Source: Apostichopus japonicus (taxonomy: Eukaryota > Echinodermata > Holothuroidea > Aspidochirotida > Stichopodidae). Taken from it: a stretch of DNA of 64,000 nt. The position numbers were made by a program, and so were the translations under genes. A model generated the notes under the pieces. The model did not search any database, was not told where the DNA came from, and worked only from the letters and a program-made list of their open reading frames with translations. Positions 26,344-54,360 of the stretch are shown here, one piece after another; position 1 is the first letter of the stretch; each line of letters starts with the position of its first letter. The stretch is taken from assembly GCF_037975245.1 (NCBI RefSeq), contig NC_092575.1:3928501-3992500 (forward strand), read 5' to 3'.

Positions 26344-29300
26344 TCACCGCCTAAGAAGCCGTTTGACATCCATGTTGGTCTTGTCTATCTTGTTGTCTAC
26401 TCTGTTGGTTTTTCCGGTTATTCTTTCGATGTCGGCGTTCTGGTCGTCTAGCTCGCTGCCCAGACCCGAGGCTAGCCCCTTTAACCGAGACAAGCCTGAA
26501 GATAGTTCATCTGGAAATTTAAGGAAAAACAACAATAAAATGAGAAAGATCCGAGTTTGGAGAGATGTTTTAGCACATTTTTAAAGCCTGCACTGTAACA
26601 ACTTTTAAACCTTTTCTTTATATACTTATTTCGATTTTTTAACTTTTAAACTTGTAAGAATACACAGCAAAAAATATACAAAATCTGAGTTTTACACTGT
26701 CAAGTTAAACAAACCGATAAAAACCAATTGAACATTTTCAAAAGTTATTATTAATTCTTTGGCTTTGAATATAGTATGCTATAGGCCAATGTCATATCAT
26801 GGAAAAAAAGAAAACAAAACAAGTGGAAAAGCTAAAGGGGTGTGGGAGAAGGGAAGGGGGGAGGAGGGGGGTGAGTATCGTGAAAACAAAGAACTTACTA
26901 ACCTTACAATACATTCTTTCAAGTTACTTACTTGAAATAACCTTAATGTTTATTTAACTTTTCATTAATATTTATTGTTCACAATTTTACAAGTTTTGTA
27001 TATTTGATGTATTTTTTTTTTTTTATGCTTTTCAACTATTTTGCTTTTCAATTGTGTATACGTCTTACCCCCTAAGGGTAGGGTAGGGTGAGGTACGGTA
27101 GAAGGGGATTCCGAAGACATTCAAAGGTCGATGCCCGTTTTATTAACGACACGTTTTATATAATATATACTCGTTCTATTAAGAACAGGACAATTAAAAG
27201 GGGCAAAATTTGACCACAGGACACTGCTTGCAGTATAACAACAATTAATCCTAAACAGCTAAAAGCACTTTACCTAGATTTTCATCCAGCTGGGAATCAA
27301 AAGCAGCCATGCCGGACTGCTGACTGCGCTGTTGCTTCTGTTGATTGTAAGGTAGGTTCCTCATCCCTGGATGGTTTTCCATCCTCTCCTTCCTCCTCTC
27401 TTCATCTCTCTGATCATTGGACTGATTTTTATCAAGGTATGACTTCAGCTTGCTCTCTCTCTCTTCGGCCACCGGTTCCACGTTCTCGTTCTTGCGGCTG
27501 AAATAGTTTCTAAACCCCCCGAACACACTCTTGATGGACGTTATGTGTCGCTGAGATGCGGTTAGGTCGCTGTCTATCTTGTCCAGTCTCCGTTCCGTTC
27601 TTCTCAGCTGCTCACCTTGGCTCATAAGTTCCTGCAATCAGAGAAATGGGAAGATGTATCGGAAATCTTGGCCAGCCTTAGATGATTATTACAACTGAAA
27701 CACTTCCCACACAGACCAGTCTGTTTTCTCCTTGTGCGATAATTTTGCGATTAAAGATTATATAAACTACAGGGCTTTATTTAGAATTCATTGCAACGCA
27801 TTTTGACAACTTTCTGACACCTCCACTTTCCCTAAAATCAAAGAACATCACAGATAAAATAGGTCGTTTTCTGACTGCCCTCTTACACCATGTAATGGAG
27901 ATTGCAAGAGATATAATGATATACATATCATTATACAGTGACTTGTGTTTTTTACGGTGAAACAATCACAAATTGGTTGAAGTGAGTCCTGACCTAAGTC
28001 TCATAAACAATAGAAATTTACTGTAAATTTATCTAATTAATTTATCGATAATTTCATCCGTTTCTTCCCCTTTTCATAATTTGTGATAATTTCTCTGTTT
28101 GGCAGTGAGTCTTTAAAATGTCCATGGTCCTCCAATCTGCCAGTTTCTAATTTACATTCTTACATGTTTTATGTAATCTAGCTTCAAATCAGTAGGTGAT
28201 ACTGTAGACTAGAAAGAATTTACTTGGGAATTTGTGTAGGCCTAGCCTGTTAATACCTCTTTAAGGAATGAATGAACTCTATTGTACACTTGTGTAGGCC
28301 TAGGCAACTAACACTTCTATAAGGTATGAATGAAATCTACTGTACATTTGTCTAGGCCCACTAACACCTACTAAAACTACTGTACATTTGTGTTGGCCTA
28401 GGCAACTACTGTAACACTTCTGTAGGGAATGAATGAAAACTTCATGACATGGCTTTATTTAGAATTCATTGCAACATATTTTGACAACTTCCTGACACCT
28501 CCACTTTCCCTAAAATCAAAGAACATCACAGATAAAATAGGTCGTTTTCTGACCGCCCTCTTAAGGCCCGGTCACACTATACCGATTTTTTATCGGAATA
28601 CTATCCGATTTTCCCGGGGAATCGAAACAGCCAGTTTTTCGTTCGGGTCTTCTAGCCACTGTGATAAAGGACCTGATTTGCTATCTGTTGAGCCATTCCG
28701 ATGTGGAATAGCCCTCTCCTAACTTTTGATATTAACTCCGTTTCCTTTTATCGGATAGCTATCCGATTTCTCTTACGATTTTTATCGGTTTTCGATGTGA
28801 CGTCACTTCAGAATGTAGTCAGTTTCAGAACCCCTCAGATTTGGAGTAGGTATTCGAATATTCCACTGCATTCATTACATTCACTACCACAAACCTCACT
28901 CTTCGGCCTAAAATCGGAAAAATGGGACCGTATTCCGATAAAATATCGCTGTAGTGTGACCGGGCCTTTACACCTTGTAATGGAGATTGCAAGAGATAGA
29001 CAAAGTGACATTTTCCTCTTCAGACTACTCTGTTCTGCACTACAAAGTCCCCCAACACAAGAGGATGATCTATTCAATTTAACAAATATGGTAAATAAGT
29101 GTAACAGTAAACACACTTCATCATGTAAATTTCTATATGGTACTGAACAGTAATTTGTAGTACTCACGCTTATACTGTATGACCTACAGTACTGTATTGT
29201 ACTGCACATGTTACCAGTAGGTACCCTTCAAATTTCGAAGTTGACCAAATGCACAAATTTATGCAACATGATATAAGTAACCTTTCTCCGAGATTAAGTC

Positions 29301-30212
29301 TGTCAGCATGCCTCTGCAACTAGAATCTAAATTTGTGTCTGGTATTGTGTAATTTGTTACAATTTTTGCTAAAAGAAAGCCGATCAAAGTCCCCTGCAGA
29401 TGAGACAGTCCCACAGTTTATGGCTTCACATGATACATGATTGCATTATGACTCACAACAGTGTTATTATTCTGAAAACTAATCCACAGTAGTGGGACTA
29501 AATTTTAAGTCAAACACTAATGAATGCGTATAAACCATTCATTCAAATAATTTGCATCATAATTAGAATTTCTAAATATTCTTGCAATTGTGCTAAGTAC
29601 TTGGTACTGTCTTGGGTTATGTATGTGTGTGTTCTGATCATCATGAATACACAGTACGTCTATATCAAGTAATTTTCAAATTATTTCCGACGAAAAGGCT
29701 AGAGAAGAGATATTGGTTGGCGCAAAGGAACAGACAGAATCAAATCTTCACCATACCTAGACTGATATTGGTATTAAGGCCTTAATGGCCTGCATACCAG
29801 ATTAGTTCACAACTGTAAGTCAATTTTTTTTTTGCATGCCAGATTTGGCCAGTGGGCCACCTACTAAGAACTCTTGCAATGTCTGTTGATACAACCCCTG
29901 TCAACTCTATAATTCAAAAGGATCTTTTGCCAGAAAATGAAAACGAATATATCTTTTAGTCTCACTCACTTGTGCTGTTTCGTTGCCTATATCTTCTGAT
30001 TCGTAGACCAAGCCTAACGAGCGATTCGAGCTGTCTAATATGTTCTTTTTCTTCTGTTCTATTTGCTGCTGGAGATGAACCTTGGCGTTTGTTTTGTTAT
30101 CATCTTCAAAGTCATACGTGCCAAAACCAGAGGTGTCGACATTTCCAGAACTACTGCCGTCAAAGTTATAATTAGCAAAATCGTCTCTGCCGTCCGATGA
30201 GAATGGATTCAT
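26344..30212 (-). CDS. SNAP29, Qb/Qc SNARE of membrane fusion
   Basis: Three coding exons, read on the minus strand, are 30212-29970, 27631-27274 and 26510-26344. Donors are GTGAGT and GTAAAG, acceptors TTGCAG and TTCCAG; phases are consistent and give 255 aa (human 258). Residues 2-4 form an NPF motif, which in SNAP29 binds EHD proteins. A Qb SNARE helix follows, with NRSLGLVYESE leading to the zero-layer Gln near residue 86 and HITSIKSVFGG at its end. A polar linker with a PG-rich segment then leads to a C-terminal Qc SNARE helix with zero-layer Gln near residue 224. There is no cysteine, so no palmitoylation anchor, as expected for SNAP29 but unlike SNAP25/23. It forms SNARE complexes with syntaxin-17 and VAMP8 for autophagosome-lysosome fusion, and acts more widely in trafficking. 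It is divergent from BCAS3. An AG acceptor at 30275 suggests an upstream non-coding exon. Confidence 0.93.
27777..27920. repeat. intronic repeat, copy 1 (empty-site copy)
   Basis: The segment containing GGCTTTATTTAGAATTCATT through CATGTAATGGAGATTGCAAG in the first coding intron of SNAP29 recurs about 0.67 kb further on at 28451-28996. There it is interrupted by a MITE. The two copies are about 95% alike outside the insertion. This copy reads CCCTCTTACACC at the site where the other is interrupted. Confidence 0.85.
28230..28435. repeat. diverged tandem repeat, ~60-70 bp unit, three copies
   Basis: Blocks such as TACATTTGTGTAGGCCTAGG, AACACTTCT and GGAATGAATGAA recur three times in order with indels. 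It lies within the first coding intron of SNAP29, just before the second copy of the intronic repeat. It has no visible function. Confidence 0.7.
28564..28967. mobile_element. PIF/Harbinger-type MITE (404 bp)
   Basis: The ends are the exact 16-bp inverted repeat AGGCCCGGTCACACTA. The flanks are a 3-bp duplication, TTA (28561-28563 and 28968-28970), the target typical of PIF/Harbinger elements. The boundaries are confirmed by the uninterrupted paralogous segment at 27777-27920, which contains a single TTA. The interior has repeated ATCGGATAGCTATCCGAT-like words and no transposase. It sits in the first coding intron of SNAP29. Confidence 0.92.
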
Positions 30213-30274
30213 GGTTTCACACTGGATGAACACCGCAGATAAAGTAGGACTGGTTATTTGTTAACAGCTTCGCT

Positions 30275-30840
30275 CTGAAATAAAAAACCAAAATTTTATT
30301 TTTAGCAGTGACTCATCTGATGATATGATACTGCAGTTAAACCTGAACTTTCTTCATCTTTGATTTCAACAACATTGTTGAACCCTCCCTTTAAAGAACG
30401 CTTTATTGTAAAAACTTGTGTCATCTCTTCTTAAAGTCAAAATTCTTGCTGGTAGAAAAATTGACCTCCTCATGAAAGATGAGAACCTCTTGAAAATATA
30501 GGTAGGCCTACAGTACAGTAAAAAAAATATCATACTGCTACAGATAATATGCCCTAACATTGCAGGAATAAGGCCCCTCCTTTGTTTCTGTTGACATAGC
30601 AACCAAATATTATGGGTCAAGGAGGTGGAGGATGGATCACAGCGAGTAACAAAATCCATTCTGACCTACTGTACTGTACATTGTACACCTGTAGACTGGT
30701 TTATTCCTCTACAGAGATATTCTGGGTGGTTGAAGTTGATTGCAAATATAATTTGCAGGCTATTTCTGCCATCATAGCATTTCATATGGCAAAGATATAA
30801 AAACTGTGATGTACAGTATATCACTTGCCAGTAAATATAT
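30275..30840. other. SNAP29 upstream region, non-coding
   Basis: The segment between the presumed 5' UTR acceptor of SNAP29 and the hAT MITE. It contains a TAGGCCTA palindrome at 30503-30510 and TACAGTA words. No exon was recognised. Confidence 0.4.
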
Positions 30841-31268
30841 TAGGGATGCACCGGATATCCGGTCCGGCCAGACTATCCGGCCGGATAGTGAGCAATTATC
30901 CGGTTCCGGCCGGATATTTTTCAAAATCCAGCCGGATCTTTTTCAAAATCTGGCTGGATCTTTTTAAAATCTGGCCTGAATTATTCCTTAAAAAGGTGTT
31001 GGTATTAACTTAAATCAATGTAAAATATTTCCAAAAATTAATGAAAACATTCAAAGTAAGGAAAAATTAGGTTTAACATGTTTAATTTAACCTTCTTTAT
31101 AATATGCATATACCTCACCTAAGATTTGCTCCTTGTTTCATACTTCTACTTCTTATTAATGATTTTCTTTTGTGTAATCAAAAAATCCGGTTCCGGCCGG
31201 ATTTCATGTACTATCCGGCAAAATCCGGTTCCGGCCGGATCCAAAAATGTGGATCCGGTGCATCCCTA
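30841..31268. mobile_element. hAT-type MITE with GGATGCACCGGAT ends (428 bp)
   Basis: The element starts TAGGGATGCACCGGAT and ends ATCCGGTGCATCCCTA, an exact 16-bp inverted repeat. The flanking 8-bp duplication AAATATAT (30833-30840 and 31269-31276) is perfect. TAGGG..ATGCACCG ends and an 8-bp duplication are characteristic of hAT elements. Inside are many repeats of CCGGCCGGAT type that could fold on themselves. There is no coding capacity. Confidence 0.92.
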
Positions 31269-31325
31269 AAATATATTCCAGTAAATTGCCAAGTTTTTAA
31301 GTTTCTAACATTTGTTATGCATATG

Positions 31326-33120
31326 TAGGGTGTGTCGGTATACCGATATTAAAGGTATGCTGGTAATTTCCTTCATACCCATACTGACGGTTTTGAAATC
31401 TGTCATCAACGAATACACCGAAAATACCAGGTATATCCGAAACAACCTTGAATACCGGTAAAAATAATACATTAAAAAACCGACCCAGACAATACACGCA
31501 AACACGAGGATACCGATATTCCCGCTGCTACTGTTTATCGTGTATACCTTACCACTCCCCTTAAGTAGTCATAAACTGTAAACATTCTTACTACACAACC
31601 TTAGCCCTTGCAACTGTTGCTTGTACTGTACCGAGCAAAAGGTCAACGAAGGGACACACAGATATGTTTCTTGCATTTTCACCTTCAAAAATGGTTTACG
31701 CCTAATCAGCCAATCACAAGCACAGAAGGGATACATTTACAAATGATAATGTGAAACAGTCTACGTACGGATTGGGGGGGGGGAGGTACAGAATACAGCA
31801 CCTGTTGGAGGTTTTGAAACAAATGCTTCACTAAGAAAAAGGGATAGGATGGCATGTGTGTTAGGGCTGTGCATTAACGTTTAACAATCTAAACGCTTAA
31901 ACGTTTCGTTTAAACGTGACCTCGATCGAGGTCCGTAAAAATCGAGCTACATGAAATATAGGGTTAACAATCCAATTTTAACCCTGATTGTAGTAGAAAA
32001 TGCACAGGAGAATTGTATTTTCACCACTTCATATCATGCGGTAATTTTCCCCTCACTTTAAGCTATATAATTATTTCCCAACATAATACATGGTTATACC
32101 CAGCATAGCATTCGTGTTTTAACACAAACAAACTTTTTGCACCAAATGGAGACTTCCTGAAACGAAGATGTTATTGTAATACCCCCTCCCTCAAAAATAC
32201 AATCAATTGCTCTACCCCTAATCCATGCTATTGAGCCAATTGTTATAATTCCAGAGATAGATAAACCTGCTGGGTGAAAACTGATTAGAGATTCACAGGC
32301 TTGCAAAAAGTGTTGCGCGATGAACCGCTTTTTAATTTCTTGACTAGGGAATTCAGGTGCTATCCTTCACATTGTGTGTGTACATGTATACATTTTTGTC
32401 TAGCAAGGAATCTGCAGTTTCTGTTAGCGATGCAATGTTGTCTAAGTGGTAAAGCGTGCTTGGAGCAGGTCTAAGACACACAAGTTAAATACAGACATTT
32501 TTGCATGCCCATTTTCTGTACCAACTGTCAGAGATATCGCAACGTTTTATTTAAGTTTTAAAACAATTCATACTGAACCAACTGATGGGATAATCTGGTC
32601 TCTATCTCACTACTTTCACAATACCACAGAGCTTTTGTGGTTCTAAGATGTCACTTGCTTTCCATTTCAAAATACCATTTCAAAGAAAAGAATCCCCCAA
32701 AGTTGTTTATAACAGACAGCTACTGTACTTGCCAAGTTAAAGTCATTCCCCCAGTCATGTGCATAATAATACCCACACTTTGCTACGGCTAATTGCGTTA
32801 CAACTTCAGCATAGTTCTACCGCACTTGCAAGTAGTTTTTCACAAGTTCCATTTCACGCATGTAAAGTTTGTCAAATGCTCTAACAAGTTTTTTTGGAAA
32901 GAAACTGGAAGAAAAACAGAGAAGGGAAAGTCGTTTTAAAATCGCAAATAAATGTGTAGGCTAGCCAAGTGTCCATAGGTTCATGTTAGTGTTTGATAGT
33001 ATGTACAGTTAATGCTGGAAGTAGTGGTTCCGTGAAAATTACTGGTATATATAACCCGTAATACCGGTATTCGTCAGCGGGTATGCCGGTATCTGTATTG
33101 GCTTATACCAACGCACCCTA
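31326..33120. mobile_element. probable hAT-type non-autonomous element (1795 bp)
   Basis: The left end TAGGGTGTGTCGGTATA and the inverse of the right end, TAGGGTGCGTTGGTATA, match at 15 of 17 bases. The 8 bases outside each end, TGCATATG and CACATATG, match at six of eight, fitting an aged hAT target duplication. The subterminal regions at both ends carry ACCGGTAT/ATACCGGT words. The interior is unrelated AT-rich sequence, with another hAT-like end (TAGGGCTGTGCATTAACG, 31862) whose partner was not found. No transposase frame was seen. Confidence 0.65.
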
Positions 33121-33129
33121 CACATATGT

Positions 33130-35318
33130 ACAGGAAATGTTCAGGCTATGAAGACCACAGGTGGCACAGTATGCCTACATCATAAGGAGATAAAGGAGAT
33201 ATTGATGCTAGCAATTTTGCATGTTATGAACATAAATTATCACAAAATATTGAAAACAACCAAGGCAATGATGTACACTTCGAAATATAAATTATCCCAT
33301 TGACATGTTTTAAGTTACACAGTTAGCCTAAGTGTCACTGTGAGTAATAGTAATAGGCTAATACACAAGCATCCACTTAATAATATTTCTAGAACTGTGG
33401 TGTAGGTCCCCCCCCCCAGCCTTACTGCAAGTTTATAATTCTTGGACTGCGCTTATCCTAATACTAGTTAGTAACAAGTCCACAGTGGTTCCGAGCCTAT
33501 AGTATAGGGCATAACGTTAGTATTTAGTAGTACTAGTGCTAGTAATAGCAGTACTACTATTTAGGCCTAGTAGTAGCAGTATCCTAATAAATTACAACTT
33601 ACAACCTAATAAATTACAACAAAAAAGACAGTTCGCTTACTATTGAAAATAAGAGAAATAAAGCTATTACGAAGAGTAAGATGACTTCTCCCAGTAGCCG
33701 ATACGTTGATTGTGTTATTGATAAGGTAAAGAAAATGTAACTTCCTATTATGTCAGCGTGTGACTTCTCGTGTTTCTCTTCTATCAAAAGCAACAACTAT
33801 GCATGTAAACTGTATGATTCCGATCCTGTATATTGACTGTACTGGACTACTGGTATATATTTCTCAACGATTATGCGTCACAGTCATACGCAAATGCTAA
33901 GTGCGATGGTAATGGTGTGATCATAAAAATTGAAGTAGGTATGACACATCCCAGTGTACAATAGCAATGTGTTGTTTGTTTCAGTTTCCGTCAGGTCAAA
34001 TTTACTGAGGTCATGTTTATTTTGATCGTCTCCGTTATGAAAACAGATATTCACAAACAGTCGAAGTGTGCGAGTACATATGAACTTAGCTAATTTACAT
34101 TCGATCAATCAATCAATCGGAAAACGGCAATATCAACGACAGTTGTTAGAATGCACTAACACACAGACGTTCAGCTACATGAAATTATGTTCAAGCAGAC
34201 AAAATGTTAGCAGTTTCTTGAATGTTTTCCCCAATCTGAGCATGCTTGATGTGGTTTGGAAGAGCGTTCCATTGTTTAGGACTAAAACATAAGCAAGACC
34301 ATCCGCCAAATGACACACTGTGAGTTTTGGGTGGAATGATGACCTGCACCAAATCTTTTCATTTAAAAATTACCTTCTGACTGACTCTTTGTTTATCACA
34401 GTTTTGGGAAACATGTCAGCACCGTCGTACATTCAGCATTATTTTTGTGCTCGGGATGGGTCACAGGTCACCTGTGGGGAATTTCTCCTCCAGAATAAAA
34501 TCAAGGGGTCACTGGATCCGCCAACACCCAGTGACAGAGCAAAATACTAGCGATAGAACAGTAAATAATACATAAGGTCTATATGGGGTAAACAAACAAA
34601 AATTCTTCAACATTGATTCAAAACTTGCAAAATATGGCGCCAATTTGTCTAAACACCGTACTTAGACAAACGGCTGTGCTGGATCGCTCTTTATCAATTT
34701 CTATGGTTGCGCCACAATCAGTTATCTTTTTTTATAATTTCAACAAAGGGTACGGTGTCGTCATCCCAAATTTGAATATTCAACAGTTTAGCATAATTCA
34801 CCTTTTCGAAAGAACACCTTATTGCGATGGGGTGATACTACTCACCAATGCAATTTTAATAATATTACACAAAGTTCTTGACAATTTAAAATTTAAAACA
34901 TTTCAAAACAATAAAATACATCAATAACATCTAACGTAAGAAATGACACCGCAATATCGTTGTAAATTGGCAACGATCCAAATTAGCATACTAAGGAAAA
35001 CACTGTATATCTCAGAGTATTACAGCATATCTCTGACGACGTCGATTCTTAGTCGTAATTTTCCTTTTCTCGCTGGACAATGAAAATAATTGTCTCAACA
35101 AGACCAGGACACTTTTGAAGTTCCCGTGTGTTTATGCTTGTGACCGTTTGATGATTTCTCGAACAGTAATTGTGTTGAATGTTTGCTTTTAATGGTTGAC
35201 GAATATCGCCGACTATCTAGCGCACAACAACAAGGGGCCTAAGCCCTATCAACAAATTTCTTAGCAAGGCGTTTGGATGTGTTTTATTGTGCAATGACAA
35301 CAGCTGACTGATCACCAA
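33130..35318. other. region upstream of BCAS3, probable promoter
   Basis: No coding exon was recognised. The interval just upstream of BCAS3 (about 35020-35310) contains TCTGACGACGTCGA, close to a CRE, and is less AT-rich; it probably holds the BCAS3 promoter and may also serve SNAP29 in the other direction. A short hydrophobic minus-strand open frame near 33796-33614 has no other support. Confidence 0.35.
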
Positions 35319-51700
<16,382 letters not shown>

Positions 51701-54360
51701 CACACCGACCAGCTCGGAAGGCAAGAAGTATGGGTGGGTTTTCTTTCTGCCGAAAAGGATGCATCTGTGATGAAGACAACTACAAGATGGCAAATTGCTG
51801 GCACCACTGTTTCAGTTCGACATCAGGGTGGAGATTACGCCAAAGGGACTGAATTTATCCATTGTCTATCTCTGAAATTTTAATGCGTAAAGAGATAATA
51901 ACATTTAGAAATGCTATGTCTTACTGTCATGAAAATAACCGAAACAAAAAAAGAAAAAAGAATGAGTTGTTACTTTATATGAAGGGTACATGATTTTGTT
52001 TTACATGTGGCAGAAGTTAAAAATCATACACATGAGGTTTAAACTGGCTAAGGCTGGCCTTGAACCTCTCAATCAGCATTGTAGCTTCCTCTGTGTCTTT
52101 TGTTTAAAAAGTTACGATAAGTTTTCTTTCTTTAGAAGTAACAGAATTTCAAAATACTGGAGTCAGTTGAGCAGTGAAGATACCTCTACAGCACACTGCA
52201 CTCAAACACACCAGAACATAGTGTTTACAACTAAGTTGAGGACGATTGTTAAATTTGCAGGCTGCTTGAAACATTCGGTCAGTGTTTTGAATGCAAATGT
52301 AGCAACAATGCTATTGTACTGTGTGTGGGTTGTGCGTGTTTGGCAGAAATATGTGGGTTTTTTTCATGAACCATTCAATCATGTTTACTTTCACTTTATT
52401 GCTTCATAAGATCCATAAGTAGGTTGCGTTTATAAACTTGCATCAAGCTTTGGTGAATATTCATTCTTTAAAGCCACTCAAGTTTAAAAGATGACCAGGG
52501 CAGTGCCATGTGACATCAGTTTTGGGGTCAGACCAGGGGTCACAAAGGTGGGAAGCTTCGGTTGGCGTCTTATCGGAGTATTTGTGTGTAAGGCTTTATT
52601 TCTCTTTCGTGGTAAGAGATGAAACGTCCAGTTCTGTCAAAATTGGAGAATGACTGGTGACATGGATATGTTGTTGGTGGGCAATCTGTGGAGCTTTGAA
52701 AAGTTACCAGAAAGTAAAGTTCTTTCTTTCTGGTGAAAGGATTATGTTGTATTTAAGAAGATGATAAAACTTGATTCCTGTCAAGATGGAATTGAGTCGG
52801 TAGGGGTTTGTCTTCTTTTTCTATTTTTATATTGAACAAGAAAATTAAGTACAAGAAAAAAAAGAAAGAAAAGAAAAATGGAGAAATGAGAGGTATCGTT
52901 AGAAATCACTTGTGGTAAATGGACAAACCATAATGTGTTAACATTTTACTCCAAAGTTGTATTTTTTTTCCACTTGTGAAGGGATTATTTAACATAAATG
53001 TTTCCATATTGTGAAGAAAGAACATCTCGCTTACAAAAAGCTATGTGGGTTGATGTTGGACATTGTGGAAATTATTCATATTTAAGAGGAATAAGGTAAA
53101 AACTAAAACCCAGAAGGGATTGGGTTGGTAGAGTTTGTCCTCCTTTTTGAAATTTTTTGAAAAAAGTGAAGGAATGGTAACGTTAAAATGATGTGTGGTA
53201 AATGGAAAACCATTTTGTTAACATTTTGCTCCAAACACGTCATTTTTTTGCACTTTGTGATGGGGTTATTGAACATTGAATATTCTATAAGAAGAACATC
53301 TCCTCTTACAAAACAGATGGCTAAAAGCTACACCGCAGAAATCATTCGTATTTAGGAAGAAGAAGAAGATAAAAAAAAAAAAAAATAAAGCCCAGATGGA
53401 ATTGGGTTGTCTTCTATTTCTATTTTGAAATGTAAAAACTGAAAGAAAGAAAAAAAGAAAAGAAAAAAATGGAAGTTGATACTATACAAATTACATTTGG
53501 GAGAAGATATTGTTAAAATTTATTGCAAAGTTCAATATTTTTTTTCTTCACTTTGTGAATTCAGGTGTTATTATTATAAATGTTTGAATATTGAGAAGGG
53601 AAATCACTTCTCCTTTTACAAAAATGATCACAAAAAGGCTATGTGGCTTTAATGTATATTACACTGCAGAAACCAATCATATTTAAGACGATAAAACAAA
53701 AGCCAACATGGAACTGGTTGGCAAGATTTGTCATCTTTCACTATTTTGAAATTAAAAAATTTAGGGGAAAAAAATATGAAAAAAGTGATATTATACAAAT
53801 GACCTAGATCGGAAAAATAGATAGTCTTTTAATTTTATTATCCCTTTTTTGTCGAGAGAAATGTCTCTCTATATTTTTGAAGAAGTATCACAGAAAGCTA
53901 TGTGGCATTAAATGTTTGAGACATTCCCTAAATTTTAATGTTCCCCGCATAATCTAGTCGAATTGCAATGCAACATTTGGTCAGGTGAGGCGCCGGTAAA
54001 AGTCACTCCCAGTGAAGCAGAACAACTTTCCATTTGAAGTCTTGGGGAGCCTCTGATCAACTATACAGAAAATAAAGAAATGCCACATTTCATTTGTTCA
54101 ATTCATAATGTAGCAAGAGTTGCGTGCATACAAAACTACAAAATCAGTAAAGAGAAAAAAAAGTAAAAGAAAAAAGGTAAAATGCATTATTTTGAGGCAC
54201 ATTAGTGACAAAAAATGTATTGTATACTGTAGGCTGACATTTTTTGTGTGAAGGCATATTTATGGATGGGAGTACAATGGTGATGTGTTTGCTTTCAATT
54301 TGACACATAAATTGTAAATTTGACTGAATTGCTGTTAAGGATATTTAATAAAGGTTCCCC
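51701..54360 (+). other. probable BCAS3 3' UTR
   Basis: After the stop codon at 51698-51700 no further conserved exon is seen. The first AATAAA hexamers on this strand are near 53387, then about 54074, 54350 and 54380. The transcript may therefore have a 3' UTR of roughly 1.7-2.7 kb. An open frame of 139 codons at 51990-52409 has no homology and is treated as chance. The stretch contains the tandem repeat listed separately. Confidence 0.4.
52740..53930. repeat. diverged ~280-300-bp tandem repeat, three to four copies
   Basis: Ordered landmarks recur at 280-300-bp spacing: AAGATGGAATTG-like, TTTGTC(T/C)TC, an A/G-rich run with GAAAAATGG, TGTGGTAAATGG, CCAAAG then a T-run, CACTTTGTGA, AACATCTC..CTTACAAAA, and GCTATGTGG. 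Copies at about 52760, 53100 and 53385 are clear and one at about 53690 is partial. Divergence is much greater than in the intron arrays, so this is an old duplication. Confidence 0.8.

Noticed and set aside
51990..52409. 139-codon ATG frame after the BCAS3 stop
   Set aside because: It lies in the probable 3' UTR and shows no similarity to known proteins; BCAS3 is complete without it.
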